DNA of 64,000 nt from Calendula officinalis (lineage: Eukaryota > Streptophyta > Magnoliopsida > Asterales > Asteraceae): NCBI GenBank assembly GCA_963853835.1, contig OY970835.1:38845547-38909546 (forward strand), in the 5' to 3' direction. The notes beneath the pieces are model-generated. The model ran no database searches and was not told the origin of the DNA. It saw only the letters and a program-made list of their open reading frames with translations. This document shows positions 22,599-34,410 of this stretch, piece by piece; positions within the stretch are counted from its first letter, which is position 1, and each line of letters opens with the position of its first letter. A program made the position numbers and the translations under genes.

Positions 22599-24256
22599 TA
22601 TAAGTATACACACATATATAAACATACACATAAACTCATAAAGCTTTTATATGAACATAATCGGGCTTATTAGAGCCGAGCTTATCAAGCTTAATGAATT
22701 CGAAAATTGGTATACTGAAAAGAAATTTCAAATTACTAAACGAGTAACGAGTTTAAGCCTGAACTTTATGAAAATATTTGAGTTCGAGTTGAATATCATT
22801 TTCAAAACTTTTTTGAGTTCGAGTCGAGTCCAAGCCATATAAATATTAAATAAGTTGAACCCAAATTTCCTGATACTTATCTCGATTCGAATTGTTTACA
22901 CCCGAGGATGTTTCAAGTTTGGCAAGTATTTCGGGTGCGTTTGGTTTGATATTGAGAATTACCAGGTATGAGAATTGGCATGAGAGGAAATGGTAACAAG
23001 AATGAAAAATAAAACCACTTTTTGGTGGATATGAATCTATTTATTTCATTTGCACATTTTGATTCAACTCACTAACCACACAAGTTTTATAGGTATCAAT
23101 CTCATTCCTTTATTCCAAACATAGCAACCAAACACATCCTTAGAAAACTTACTATTATTAATTTCGAAACATAAGTCTATTAAACTAAACTAGCCGGGTA
23201 CCCGCGCAATGCGGCGACGGGTACCCTGAAACTATATTTTGAGGTGAAGATAGTGATGGTGGTGGTGGTGCGTAGTGATGATGGTGGTAGTTGATGGTGA
23301 TGGTTGGTGGGTGGTGGTGTATAGTTTCTGTAGTGGTGGGAAATGGTGGGGGAGGCGGCATTTTGCGGTGGCGATAGTCATGATGGTATTTGTAGTAGTG
23401 TTGATGGTAGGTGTCAGTGATGATTGGTGGTTCTGGTGGGTTGTGATGGTGAATAGTGATAATTGTGGTGGGAGGTGGTAAAAAAAATAATATATATTTA
23501 ACGATTAATAAAGATATGATACATACATAATTGTACTCAAATTATCAACATTTTTACTGATTAGAAACTCTTGTTAATAACATGAAAAGATAAAAATTAC
23601 ATGGGTCAAGTTATGTCAAAACAAACAAATTAGCTACATGTATTCTTTGATACTTAACTTTGTAATAGTTAACTTTGTAAGCAGGCAGATCGTCTTCAAT
23701 TCCATTAGTTGTCTTCAACATTCAAAGAAACAACACTATTATTTTTGTGAAATGTACATTCACATGACGAATATTTTCATCATGCAAAGAAGAGATTATG
23801 TTTGCTTGTGTCGATGATGACTATACAAAGATTAACATAGGCATAATAACATAAAATTACTAACTAAATGAATATCAACAACATAAAATTTTATTTATTC
23901 AACGTTTGAGAGAAATAAGAAGGCTTTGATAACAATTAATTGAAAAAAATACATGTTTTGCCATATGAAAAATTAACAATTAATTGAAAAAACCAAGCCA
24001 AATTAAAATAAAAAATTCAATAAAACAAGATTAATTTTTTATTAAGGTTTTTGTAACTAGTAGCAATTAGGGTTTCAAAAAATCAAAATTTTAACCCCAT
24101 ATTAACAAAAATTTCGAAAATTAAAGAAAACAAAGAACCCTAGGGTTCTTTTTCTTTCGATCGCACGCCTCTAGGGGCCAAAAAAATTCGGATTTTGCTA
24201 CTTTTTACAAAACAACCTGCTAATTAAATCATCAATATGATGACTCGTGATACCAC
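22599..24256. other. intergenic repeats, no gene recognised
   Basis: Contains a short MITE (22933-23139), a GC-rich palindromic stretch at about 23190-23230 (GCCGGGTACCCGCGCAATGC) followed by a GGTGGTGAT-rich purine tract (23245-23480), and AT-rich DNA. The last few hundred bases before 24257 are probably the leader of the minus-strand Copia element, since they start with its primer binding site. Confidence 0.4.
22933..23139. mobile_element. short PIF/Harbinger-like MITE, 207 bp
   Basis: Ends GGGTGCGTTTGGTTTG and GCAACCAAACACATCC are imperfect inverted repeats. The flanking trinucleotides are TTC and TTA, so the target duplication is degenerate. The interior has inverted ATGAGAATTGG/CAATCTCATTCC arms. 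Confidence 0.6.
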
Positions 24257-25005
24257 TGTTAGTGATTTACGGTTTAATCAAGTAAAACGCAGCAGAAAAA
24301 TATAAATAAATCACTAATAACGGATCTACATATTGACAATCTAATTAAGCAATAAAGATAAAGAGTTTAGTATGAAGATCATACCCTTGAAGCCTTTGAT
24401 AACACCAATAAATGAGGAAGAAGAACTCCAAGAATTCAAAGTAGAATTCCTCTAATGGTATCCACACTACACCATATCAAGAACACCAATTAGGATGCTA
24501 GTCCCTTAAGCAAGAATCAAAAATCAAAAGGAAACAAATAATCTTGTTCACGTGACAACAAAATCAAGAGAACCAATTCTCTCTTTGTACGTCACACCAA
24601 AACCCAAAACCTTTCATGGCTTTTTAATTTTTCGTGTGATGTTCAATTGTGGCCGTTTCTTATTTTCACTTTTTATCTTGCGGCCAAGAGCGTACAAGGG
24701 AGGGGTGATTAGGGTTAATCATTCTTGCTCCCTAAGCTAAGTATATATTTCCTAATTACAAGTTAGGGGATATGACACTTAGCCCCTTTCCTTTTGATTC
24801 TTTATGATTACTCACTAATACATTTTAACTTAACAATTAATTAAAACATAACTAGCCAAGTAATCATGGTTCATATAAATAATATAATTACCCTAATTAT
24901 ATTATATATATTAAATGGTGTTTGGTGTATGAGTGTGTGACCCTTTATGCTCACATACGTCTAGCCATATAACTATATGTTATGAACGTGAAGCATATTC
25001 CAACA
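24257..25005 (-). mobile_element. Copia-type LTR with adjacent primer binding site (truncated element)
   Basis: Read on the minus strand, it starts TGTTGGAATATGC and ends CACTAACA, the standard TG...CA of an LTR (749 bp). Directly after it comes GTGGTATCACGAG, containing TGGTATCA, complementary to the 3' end of initiator tRNA-Met, the usual Copia primer site. No gag-pol ORF and no second LTR are visible, so the element is truncated after its leader. Confidence 0.65.
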
Positions 25006-25812
25006 AATGGGGGTGGTCAATCTGCCCATTTTAAAGCAAAAAGCCAACTTCTATTTTCTCCCCTCATGTGAGTGCCTCCTCCACACATTTGATTTTTTGC
25101 AGCTAATGGTGATCGCACCCAACATGTGAGTTTGATTTGCCCCATTTATCTGTTTGCATCACACATGTAATGGGTAAGACATAATACATAACCCAAATAA
25201 ACCCATCTGTAGGTAAATTTGTTGAAATTGCCACATCTACTTTACAGGTGACAAAACAGACGGGCTGGATTGGGTTGCCTTGACCCGCCAACAGTTTTTT
25301 GTCCATTTTACTTGAAAGTCATTACTATTAAAATGGACATATTTATGCACAAATAGATTCATAAATTTTGTAAAGTAATTTGTTTGACCGGACAAGTAAC
25401 CTTTTAAACCGGGATTGCAGCCTGTAATACTCCACAAGTTAAAACTAACCATCTTGAACTAATTAAAAGGGTCAATTTGGGTAACATTTTTTATCTAATG
25501 GGTAATCTTGGAAAACTTGGCCAAAAATGAAAATCTGCAAAACTGGCCAAAATTGTATTCAAAAGCCATAAATCATTTTCTTAAAATAAGTTAGATTATA
25601 TTATTATTGTTAACATATATTCTAACTAACTGTGCAACTCATCCAAAAATAGCTTGCAGCCATAATCCATTGACGTACAATTATATTCCCGGGTGTCATT
25701 TTCTGTAAAAAGGTTGATATTAACAAGAGGTAATAAGGTAAATTTTATTTCTATCTGTTAATTGGAGACTAACCTCGCCACCAAACTTTTCACAAAAATA
25801 CAAATTCCAGAC
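25006..25812. other. intergenic, no gene recognised
   Basis: AT-rich sequence; short frames at 25103-25452 have no recognisable similarity. Confidence 0.35.
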
Positions 25813-26097
25813 CTTGAGAAATAAGAGAACACGTGAGACTTGAGAATTTGTTTAATGTTCTTGAACTTGTTTCTTAGGTCACTGATTGTTGTAATATCTA
25901 CGTAGGCATCAAAATGACTGCAAAACTGAGCATAAAACCCAAAATCAGATATTATAAACAATGTATACTGTTACTGATTTAATTCTTGAGTAATGTCTTA
26001 ATGGAAACTATTCAATAACCAGGTTACAAACCTCTACTTGTGCGGCAGCCTCTGTTGTTTTGAAGCCAGTACTTGAAATTGATCGATAGTTCCGAAA
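25813..26097 (-). pseudogene. fragment of VPS53 (GARP tethering complex subunit)
   Basis: On the minus strand, exon-like block 25917-25813 reads CSHFDAYVDITTISDLRNKF then KNIKQILKSHVFSYF, closely matching the conserved VPS53 segment, and ends at an AAG|GTCTGG donor. The preceding block 26097-26032 gives DQFQVLASKQQ in one frame and EAAAQVE in another, where VPS53 has one continuous stretch, so it carries a small deletion with a frameshift. Only about 60 residues of an ~800-residue protein remain. The intron between the blocks is kept, so this is a genomic fragment. Confidence 0.75.
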
Positions 26098-27154
26098 CTG
26101 TAACATTTTGTATATGATATTGCAGTAAGACAGTGAAGGGCAATGATGGTGGTTGTTATCCGGGACTAAACATGCTAGTTTGTTAAATTCGAAGCAACAG
26201 AAACACAAATTTAGATGTCGAAAAACCTAATTAATAACATAAACCCTAGAAAAGGAAGACAACTCACCAGTATATGTCTTTCAATTAATCGCTTCTCAAA
26301 AAGCAATCTAGATGACTTACAAACAACCGGTTCTTCCCGCGCCTCGTCGGAAACTGCGAAAACGCAAAACGGGAGTTGCGTGATCTGTTCAGAGTTGTCG
26401 TTACAACAAAAACTAAATTAAACGTATTTCATGGAAATTTAACAAAACCGGAATTGCAAACCTGTTCAGAGATGTACTATTGTGTAAAACGGGAATCAAA
26501 ACGGGAATTTTGCAGGTTAATTGGTGGAGAATTCGTATGCTTTGCACCCATCTCTTTTGTATTTGTAGGGGTTAGAAATATGTAAGTTGATCAGCCTAAT
26601 TTTTTGAATCAAGGTAGGCATTTGAAAGGGTGGTTACAGAATCGATAATTGGGGTGTTCGATTTAGGTATTTGAAAGCGTGATTGCATTGTTCGAGGTGG
26701 GGCAGAAGAGGCCGAAGTGTGTAATAGGCGGAAGTGAAAAGCAGGTATTTGAAAGGGCGTATGTGTTAGTCCAGCAAGCCGGAGCCCGAAGAGCTTTATA
26801 GTGATATGTTTTGATTTTATAACGCAATCAGTTGCTAGACCAGTTGGTTAGGGGGATGCCAATTAAGGGAGAGGTCATGAGTTCGAGGCATGACTGTTCC
26901 CTTTTTTGACTCATTTTCTAAAAATCCCAAAGTGGAAAGAAATTGGCTGAATTTTCAAAAAGCTATTTAAGGAAAGGTTATAAATGCTTTATAAATAGTA
27001 GAGATTATATGTTTTGATGTGGAAAGATAGAACTTTTATTTTTAAAAGAAAAAAAAACTATAAATAGAAAAAGTACTAGAAATAACTCTTTTAAATCATG
27101 TAGATATATAAAAAGCAGAATTATTAAAGTAACTTTGAAATCTCATTTCTATTA
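26098..27154. other. unresolved sequence upstream of the VPS53 fragment
   Basis: The minus strand at about 26260-26340 has a short open stretch (CKSSRLLFEKRLIERHIL) ending at a donor-like GTGAGTT; I cannot identify it. A SINE-like pol III promoter pair lies at 26836-26889. Near 26990 the sequence TATAAATAGTAGAGA is like some Helitron ends, but no hairpin supports it. Confidence 0.3.
26836..26889 (+). repeat. tRNA-derived SINE-like pol III promoter (boxes A and B)
   Basis: TAGACCAGTTGG (26836-26847) fits box A, and GAGTTCGAGGC (26879-26889) fits box B, 43 bases later. It does not fold as a complete tRNA, so a SINE head is more likely than a tRNA gene. Its ends were not determined. Confidence 0.5.
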
Positions 27155-27594
27155 CTTCCTCGTAATACACTTTAAAGTTTACAGTTTTTAAGGAAAAATA
27201 TGATAATAAAAATTAATTAGATTAAATTAGAAAGTTAATGTAGGCTGAGTCTCATATATATTGATTAAAGTGAATTTAATGATGTTTAAAATTAAAAATA
27301 AGGGGATTAATTTTCATACCACACTTTTTGATGCATTTACCACAGTGTACAAATATTCCTGCAAACTGTACAAGTATGTAAAACAATTATTGTGGTAGAT
27401 TTATTAAAAGTTGTGGTGTAAAAACATCACCTTAAAAGTAATGGTAAATGTGTCTTTTCACTATATTAAAGGAGATAGTTAATAGGTGTGTGCCCCGCTA
27501 CCTTTTACCAAATATTGTAAATTTTTAAAGTGTATCATTTATCTTGAGACACCCCAAAATGAAATATGTATAACTTATTTTGAAACGAAGGAAG
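27155..27594. mobile_element. diverged Stowaway-like MITE with an inserted repeat
   Basis: Ends CTTCCTCGTAATACAC and TTTTGAAACGAAGGAAG are imperfect inverted repeats with TA on both sides. The terminal motif resembles the element at 30020-30331. The interior holds a family C repeat (27306-27437), explaining its greater length. Confidence 0.55.
27306..27437 (-). repeat. family C short repeat, copy 1
   Basis: On the minus strand it runs GGTGATGTTTTTACACCACA ... CATCAAAAAGTGTGGTATG ... TTAATCCCC. The same order of motifs recurs at 28668-28800, 31585-31715 and 47686-47820. No coding content, superfamily unknown. Confidence 0.55.
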
Positions 27595-27776
27595 TATATT
27601 TTTTTTTAAATGCTACTATTCATCTACAGTATATTTTTTTTGAACGACAAGTTAGTAAGTTAGTAGTTCGACATATGCAGTGACATTCAAGCGGGCAATA
27701 TGCATATCTCGATCATATCTCCTTTTTTGTGAAATGAACCCCACAACTTTTTTTCTCTCCAAATGAATGCCCCCAA

Positions 27777-27843
27777 CAAGTCTTGAACCCAAAACATCTT
27801 GAAGACAAACCCCCAAAGTAACCCTTGGTGGCCAACAGATCTA
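27777..27843 (-). repeat. tRNA-derived SINE-like pol III promoter, minus strand
   Basis: On the minus strand TAGATCTGTTGG (27843-27832) resembles box A, and GGGTTCAAGACTTG (27790-27777) resembles box B, about 42 bases apart. The spacing is nearly the same as in the copy at 26836, suggesting the same kind of SINE. Confidence 0.45.
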
Positions 27844-28242
27844 GACCAATTGATTTTATTCATCTATAATATATGAATAATACTTTCTAAATGTATTTTT
27901 TTTATATAAAATATGGTGCTATAAATATGTTAGTTTGATATGAATTTTTGCAAATCAATCACGAAATGCATTCACATAATCATCATTTTATACCAGTTTA
28001 CACTTTTCAGTTACAACTTCTACCGCTTTTCAAAAACTGTTTGCGTATTTAACTTTATAAAAAATGTTAATAACATAAATGATAAGAATCTTATCTTAAA
28101 TTTACGAATATAAAGAAAGACCATCTTCGCCACATAATTTTATCTAACGAACAACATCTCATAATCACATCCGACTAGATACTTTTAACCATCATTGTTT
28201 TGTAATTTGTATGTATTTACATAAACTAGTTTTATAATTGTT

Positions 28243-29849
28243 CTATTCATAAGCCGGTATCTCATTAAGATCCGGTAACACAAACCGCCTCTTTTGCTGT
28301 ATATTGATGTCTGATTCAAGTTTGCGCCAAATTTTCTTGTTTTCTTTTTCAGGATCTTGATGCAAATCAATCTGCAAAAGAAGAAAAAAGATAAAATGAA
28401 GCATTTTTATTTGAAAAGAAAAATAAGATAAATACTTTCAGAAAAAGTACAACAAATTAATGTGGTGCACTCGTCTTCAGCTAGTCGGTTGAGTTGGTGC
28501 ACTTGTGATAATTTGTATTTTCCTATTAATGTTTTTAATTAAAATTAATGTAAAGTTTTTTTTAATAAATATAATGTATTTATTTTAAAATTATTTTGTT
28601 AACATAAATTTGTTAGTTTTTTTTAATAGCAAAAAATGCTCATGTGATGCTAATATTATAAAAGGGTGGTGATTTTTACACCACATATTTTAATCTCTCT
28701 ATCATAATAATTGTATTATTTATTGTACATTATGCAGAATTACTTGTATAATATAGTATAGACATCAAAATGTGCAGTAAGTAAATTAATTCTCATTACA
28801 AAATGATGGGTTAAAGATGAATTAATTGTTAAAAGAGACTTTTAATGAACCGGTACACTAAATATTATGTGATTTCTTTTATGACACTAACCTTTCTTTT
28901 TCTTGATTTATTGTTGATAGAAGTGGTTAAACCTCTGACCTGCAAATTTTTAATTCAAATATGAAATACTGTTATTTCTTTTAAATCAAAGTCAAATAGT
29001 CAAATACCCTAAAACCTCACTATAACAAAAGTAGTGACTCGTGGTTCTTGATTATATCCCCAACCAACAAGAAAAAGAATAATAAATTCTTCTTTTCAAA
29101 AATCCAAAAATCAGAAGTATTATGAGCAAAAGACCATAATACCCTTCAACTTTCACATGACGATAAAGGGAAACACGTCCCAACTTTTTAGTTTTTACAT
29201 GCAATTGCAGTGGTAATTTCGTCAAAGTAAAAATATTACAGTGCTTTTGTGCTTGCGAAGATTTATGCAGGAACTTTTGTGCTTGAAATGAAAATGGAAG
29301 AAAATTGAAGTCTACGTGTGGTAAATTAAGTGGACTAGTTAGGGTAATATAGTATTAAACGCTTTAATAGTATATATTTTTTCGTTTTCGGTAACTAGTA
29401 CGCCGGAAATGTACGGATACTCCGGCCGACGATCAGAAAGTCTTAATTTGGACAGATCAGGTTGACGAGAAACTGATTCTAGCTATAATAAATCATTTTA
29501 GGCAGTTAGAAATACAAACCTTAACGGATCTGTCACCGGAGTAGAGATCTGCCTGACGACTAGACTCATCGTAACCGTCGCTCGTAGAGGGAGCAGCTCC
29601 GCCGCTCCACGACAGCGGCGTGCTAGGGCTCCTCAGCTGTTGGTGTCCTTTCCCGACGGTGGCGGTTGTCGACGGTTTCGAGCGAGACTTGCGATCGCCC
29701 CAAACAATCGGATTCCACGACGCTTTGGCTGCTGTTGATGCTGTCACCGGTGATGAGTCGGTGGGTGGTGATTGCTTCAGACGTAATAAAAGCTCCGCCA
29801 CCAATTCGTCGGTGGCAAACGCCGTTGCGACCCACCGTTCGTTCATCAT
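28243..29849 (-). CDS. 168-aa nuclear protein with C-terminal DLNxxP (EAR) motif, function unknown
   Basis: Three exons on the minus strand: 29849-29520, 28939-28892, 28371-28243. They give 507 bp (168 aa), phase 0, GT-AG. The start MMNERW has a second Met one codon later. N-terminal ELVAELLLRLKQ is an amphipathic leucine-rich helix; mid-region TPLSWSGG and a Ser-rich DGYDESSR stretch recall small uncharacterised plant proteins. KSRKRK is a candidate nuclear signal, and the C-terminus RFVLPDLNEIPAYE contains DLNEIP, the DLNxxP-type EAR motif that recruits TOPLESS corepressors. I infer a repression-linked adaptor. No DNA-binding domain is visible. Confidence 0.75.
28668..28800 (+). repeat. family C short repeat, copy 2
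   Basis: GGTGATTTTTACACCACATA ... CATAATAATTGTATT ... CATCAAAATGTGCAGTA ... AATTAATTCTCAT. It lies in intron 2 of the EAR-motif gene. Confidence 0.55.
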
Positions 29850-30019
29850 GTGAGCTGATTTTGTTGGTGTGGGATGGTGGTGGCTTTCAGAAAGGGAAAA
29901 AGTATTTATAGGAACTGTGAATTGAATGAGTGAATTAACATTTTTCATTTTTTTGTGTGTTGTTGGGGGCCACATACGTTACGTAGATACTTTCTCAAAA
30001 TCATTAATGATATATTATA
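29850..30019 (-). promoter_or_regulatory. upstream region of the EAR-motif gene
   Basis: About 170 bp between the start codon and a Stowaway element. The minus strand reads ...AAATACTTTTTCCC about 40 bp before the ATG with a preceding TATAAATA run (comp. 29902-29909), a plausible TATA box very near the start. Confidence 0.45.
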
Positions 30020-30331
30020 CTACCTCCGTATCAAAATAAGTGATACATTTGAGAAATTACAGTTTTTGAGGCAAAAGATTGGAAAGTGATTTAAAATAGT
30101 ATAAAGTGGATAGTTAGTGTATAATGAGACCCACTTCTTTTGGATGTAGTGAAATTAATGATGTTTAAAAGTAAAAGTAAGGGTAAAAGAGTAATTTTAC
30201 TTTATTAAAGTAGATAGTTAGTGGAGAAAGGTCCCACTTTTTTGCCAAATAAGGAAATATTTTAAAGTGTATCACTTATTTTGTTCCACCCCTTTTAGGA
30301 AAGTGTATCACTTATTTTGATACGGAGGTAG
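30020..30331. mobile_element. Stowaway-like MITE, 312 bp
   Basis: Terminal inverted repeats CTACCTCCGTATCAAAATAA and TTATTTTGATACGGAGGTAG are perfect over about 20 bp, with TA target sites at 30018-30019 and 30332-30333. It sits in the upstream region of the EAR-motif gene. Confidence 0.88.
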
Positions 30332-32031
30332 TATTTGGATTTTTTCTAAGCACAAATTAGTTAAGTTGCAGTTGTTATTTTTTAAATATTTTTTAATAAT
30401 ATTAGTAAATTTTAATTTTTTATTTTAATAAATGTCTAAATATAATTTTCAGTTTAAATATAAATTGTATGTTCACTAACTACACATTATAATGTTCCAA
30501 AAGACACAGAAAAACCTATTTATATTTAAGTAAGTTAGAATATTTTGACCAAATTATCACAAATTTTAAAGAATATTAGACAATTAAAACCTTCTAGGCT
30601 TCTGGCGTTTTGTTTTCGTTCCATCTGTATCTAATTGAACTTGAAAGGCCCACTTTAGTACTTTACTATAATTTATGTTATTGTTTATAACAAACTCCAT
30701 CTGATGGTTTAATTTTATTCGTGATATACGCAGTCTAACTGTTACATTGACTTTTTGCAACCTTACATTTGTCAACTAGTAAATATTTAATTAAGGATTT
30801 ACATTAGAATTCTTTATTGTTTTCTTTTCATTTGATAGTATACCGACTTTTTAGTCCTTCAAGTTATAACTTAATATGCTTAGATATGTTATGAGCTTGT
30901 TGTAAAGCAAGTATTGTTCTCTTATAAAATTAATGTGAACCAAAAAGACTACATAAGAAGGCAATGCACTATAGACTAGTGCCTAATTTAAGAGCATGCA
31001 TTCAATTTTACCTATTAAAAGATAACTTTCTAATATATTAAAAGAAGGTGATTATTTTTTTATAATGTAAATATTTTAGCATAAGTACATCAATCATGAC
31101 GCTACATTTTTATGAAAACTTTTATATAAATTCCTGCTTTAAGTCAAAATTAACTCTGTATTGAGTAAAAGGGGGGTTAGTTCAAGTAAACATTTGCAAC
31201 GTGTTCTATCTACAGGTAAATATATGATTGTCTACATTTAATCCATTGTGTACCCCTCATTTGAAGAATTTAAATATCATCTCATTCGAAGGGTTCAAAT
31301 ACCGTTATGATTGTTGTTGGTATATAACATGTCTACATTTTTCATATTAATTATGATTTTTTTAACACAAACAGTGTGTAGTATGTTATACAACATAAAC
31401 GTTAATGATGTCAATAATATTAGTTTGATACTAAACATTTATCTAGGTTTTATAACATGATTGTTTGCAATTGATTAACCTTTGGCTGTTTGTTGGATTA
31501 GGGATTGTGTTAGTGATAATCCAGTGGATGCAAGTCCATTGTACAAAATCAATATACATGTGATCCATCATATGCTTTCTCAATTAGAATTGATATTCAT
31601 ACCACAAAAATCACTTCCCATACCACACTGTACAAATTCTAAAGCAGACTGTACAACTATGCTAAAGCATAATGTGTGGTAAAGGAATTAATTTATATGG
31701 TAGCAATATCACTCCCTTTTCTCAATGGTTGACACATCATATGCTACTGCTTACTACTTTGCTTTCCGACCCAAACCCAACTGGATAACCCGACCCAAGA
31801 TGCAACCCAAATGGATAATCAAGGTTACACTTTAGCCCTTTAACTTTCTAACAAACACAGAATTACCCTTCTGTTTTACATTGGTTGTAGCATTAAAACA
31901 ACTTTAAGCATCTTTGGAGACACGAATCATATTATTGCATAGAAATGTTGATTTAACAGATTCACGACACAAATGAGCCCCAAAAAAATAATCGTACATA
32001 CACATACTTATACAATTATATATCTATAGAA
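30332..32031. other. intergenic, no gene
   Basis: AT-rich DNA without coding pattern. It contains a family C repeat (31585-31715). The last part, next to 32032, should be the 3' UTR of GOS11. Confidence 0.45.
31585..31715 (-). repeat. family C short repeat, copy 3 (diverged)
   Basis: On the minus strand GGGAGTGATATTGCTACCAT ... TTGTACAGTCTGC ... TGTACAGTGTGGTATGGGAAG, the same motif order as the other copies but more diverged. Confidence 0.4.
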
Positions 32032-34210
32032 CTATTTTGTCAGCCAGTAAATCAAGATCAGAAACGTGCAAACAGATGCAACTAACGAAAGAATAATTGT
32101 GTCCAATGATTTTTTCTTCTTTATCGCCGATAAAATGCTATTCACCTGAATAAATATATTCTTATTTTAAGATTTATTACATCATTTTATTATACATAGT
32201 ATACTAAACGTTACGTGCATCAATACTTGAGAAAAGTGTATTTTTATACACTACTTCCTAATTCTAACAACTAGCTATTAAGATTTTTACATAAAAAAAC
32301 CAAACTTTAGATTTTATGGAGAAAGGAAACATACTTGCATCTTTTTTTTTTTTTTTTTTGCAAAAATAGCAACATTATATATTTTTTATTTTTTTGGTAA
32401 AAATGATGGATAGAATGTTGATTTTTTTGATTTTTTTTAAAAGTTTGTTTCTATTAAAGAGAATTTTCATAGTTGGTTGTTATGAATAGGAATTAGCGTA
32501 TATTATGTCGCTATTTTATGCAAATAACTCTAAAAACAAAAGTATATAGCATCAAATTAATCTCCCGTAAAAAAATACTGTAAAAAAGTTGTACTTACAG
32601 TTGGAAGACGACTGCTGACATTGGTAAGTTTTGAATTAACGTGGCCAAATGTTGAACGTTGAAACATGAGTGTACTTAGGGTTTCTTGTGCTTGTGATAT
32701 TACACCATCCATCTGTAATCCGCATTAAACAATTACAAAACATTAAAAATAGAAATAAATAATAAAACAAAAAGAATAACAATAAAAAAACAATTATACA
32801 CACCTGGCCCGTACTTCTCATGAGAGTAGCCCGTTCTTTAAGTAGAGATTGTTCTTGAGACACACCACCTTCTTCAAGATCTAATCTTGTTCTATCAAAT
32901 TCCCTGAAATCCTCAAGCAATGATGCATGTTCTCTTTTTGCCCTAATACTAGATCTAAGACGATTAAATTCCTGAAAATAAATAAATATAGTAATAAATA
33001 TAGTCAATTGTAGATTGATCTTGAGGTGGATAACCAATCAAAATGAGTTCGGGTTGAAACAGGTCATTTTTTATACGGGTCAGGATGACCCATAAGCAAA
33101 GTTTGATTCTTTTATGGATATATAATAGTGAAGTTACCTGGTGAAGATCATGATGAATTTCTTGATGACGAGTTAATGTATGAGAAAATATTTCTGATCC
33201 ACCAGATGACACCAATGCTTGCATTTGTGAAATTATGTAATTTAGTTGTTTTAGTAGTTGTTCTATTCCTGATCCAATATCATTTTCGTTACTATTATCG
33301 GTTTTTGTTGAAACTATTTTCCGATATAAATGCATTTGATCATCCAATTGTGCTTCAAGATTTCTTGCCTGAATTAAATAAATAAGATTTTAAATACCAC
33401 CAAATGCTCAATCAATAAAAATCTAAGTTTATATTAAAGTCCATTATAACTTTTTTTTTTTTGTAATATAAAAATGAACTTTTTACATATATTAAACTTT
33501 TTCTACAAAATCCATAAGACAGACCGGCACAAGAAGCATTTTCATACCCCAAATGGAAGTTTCTGTTAATATCAAAAGTTTTTAATCTATGAGGGTGTTT
33601 GGATGTGTGTTTAAACTAAATACAGTAGTGTGCTAATCGTAATGATCAATTTTGAGTGTTTGGGTGAACTGATTTATGATTCTGAAAAATGCAATGGATA
33701 TTGGCTAATTTCCTAATCTAGAAATCTTGTTTGACCGGTCAAAAATTGCAATTTCATTGATTGATAAACAAACTAGCACCAAAATCTGAGTCTCAAACAT
33801 ATATAATTTCAAGCAAATCAGAAAGTCCATTCACCCTTCCAATTTCAGCTTCCAGTAAGTTTTGATCATAATTTAGATCCAATCATCATTGTTTTATAAA
33901 CCCTAATTAATCCTTATTTCTCAAAAAACTTGCACTTGATCTCAAATTCAGCATTTTCTTCAACTAAAAATGAGATAAATCCACGATACAACAATCACTT
34001 GTGGAAATTGAAAATTTGACTTAATCTCAAATTCGGTTTTTTTTTCAACTAAAGCTCAGATAAATCCATCATACAACGATCGATCACTAGTGAAAACTGA
34101 AAACTAACAATTAAAAACACAAATTTGACGACGAAATACTGTATAAAAGGGAGTAAAAGTAAAAGAAAAACCTGCTTTCGCAAAGAGTCCCAAGAGGTTG
34201 GTGGATCCAT
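32032..34210 (-). CDS. GOS11: Golgi SNAP receptor GOS11 (Qb-SNARE)
   Basis: Golgi Qb-SNARE of the GOS28/GS28 family, acting in ER-Golgi and intra-Golgi vesicle fusion. Five exons on the minus strand: 34210-34172, 33368-33138, 32971-32804, 32712-32599, 32145-32032. They sum to 666 bp (221 aa) and every exon is a whole number of codons. Starts MDPPTSWDSLRKQARNLEAQ; the middle has VSSGGSEIFSHTLTRHQEI and EHASLLEDFREFDRTRLDLE. The SNARE motif covers MDGVISQAQETLSTLMFQ onward to SSRLPTVNSIL, and the C-terminal anchor is TIILSLVASVCTFLILIYWL. It matches GOS11 better than GOS12. Intron 1 is the longest (33369-34171). Confidence 0.95.
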
Positions 34211-34410
34211 TGGAGAATGAGAGAAATTAAATTGAATTGATTTATTTAGAAAGAGAAATTGTTTAGCAATTTGATGGACCGACAGACGATTATAGACGAA
34301 ACCATCTCAACAAATAAAATAAAATAAAACCTTGGTTTATATATCACCTGAATACTTACCTATGTTAAAACTTTAAATAATCTAAACTAATTTTTTTATA
34401 TGAAAATGTA

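Noticed and set aside
23275..23481. Frame rich in Val, Gly and Trp
   Set aside because: A direct consequence of the GGTGGTGAT tract; no coding pattern.
26836..26890. Possible tRNA gene
   Set aside because: Box A and box B are present, but there is no acceptor stem, anticodon stem or T-arm pairing, so it fits a SINE head better.
26985..27005. TATAAATAGTAGAGA as a second Helitron 3' end
   Set aside because: No preceding hairpin and no CTRR; kept only as a hint.
29620..29911. Plus-strand frames over the EAR-motif gene exon 1
   Set aside because: The minus strand gives a spliced protein with coherent phases; these plus frames are shadows of GC-rich codons.
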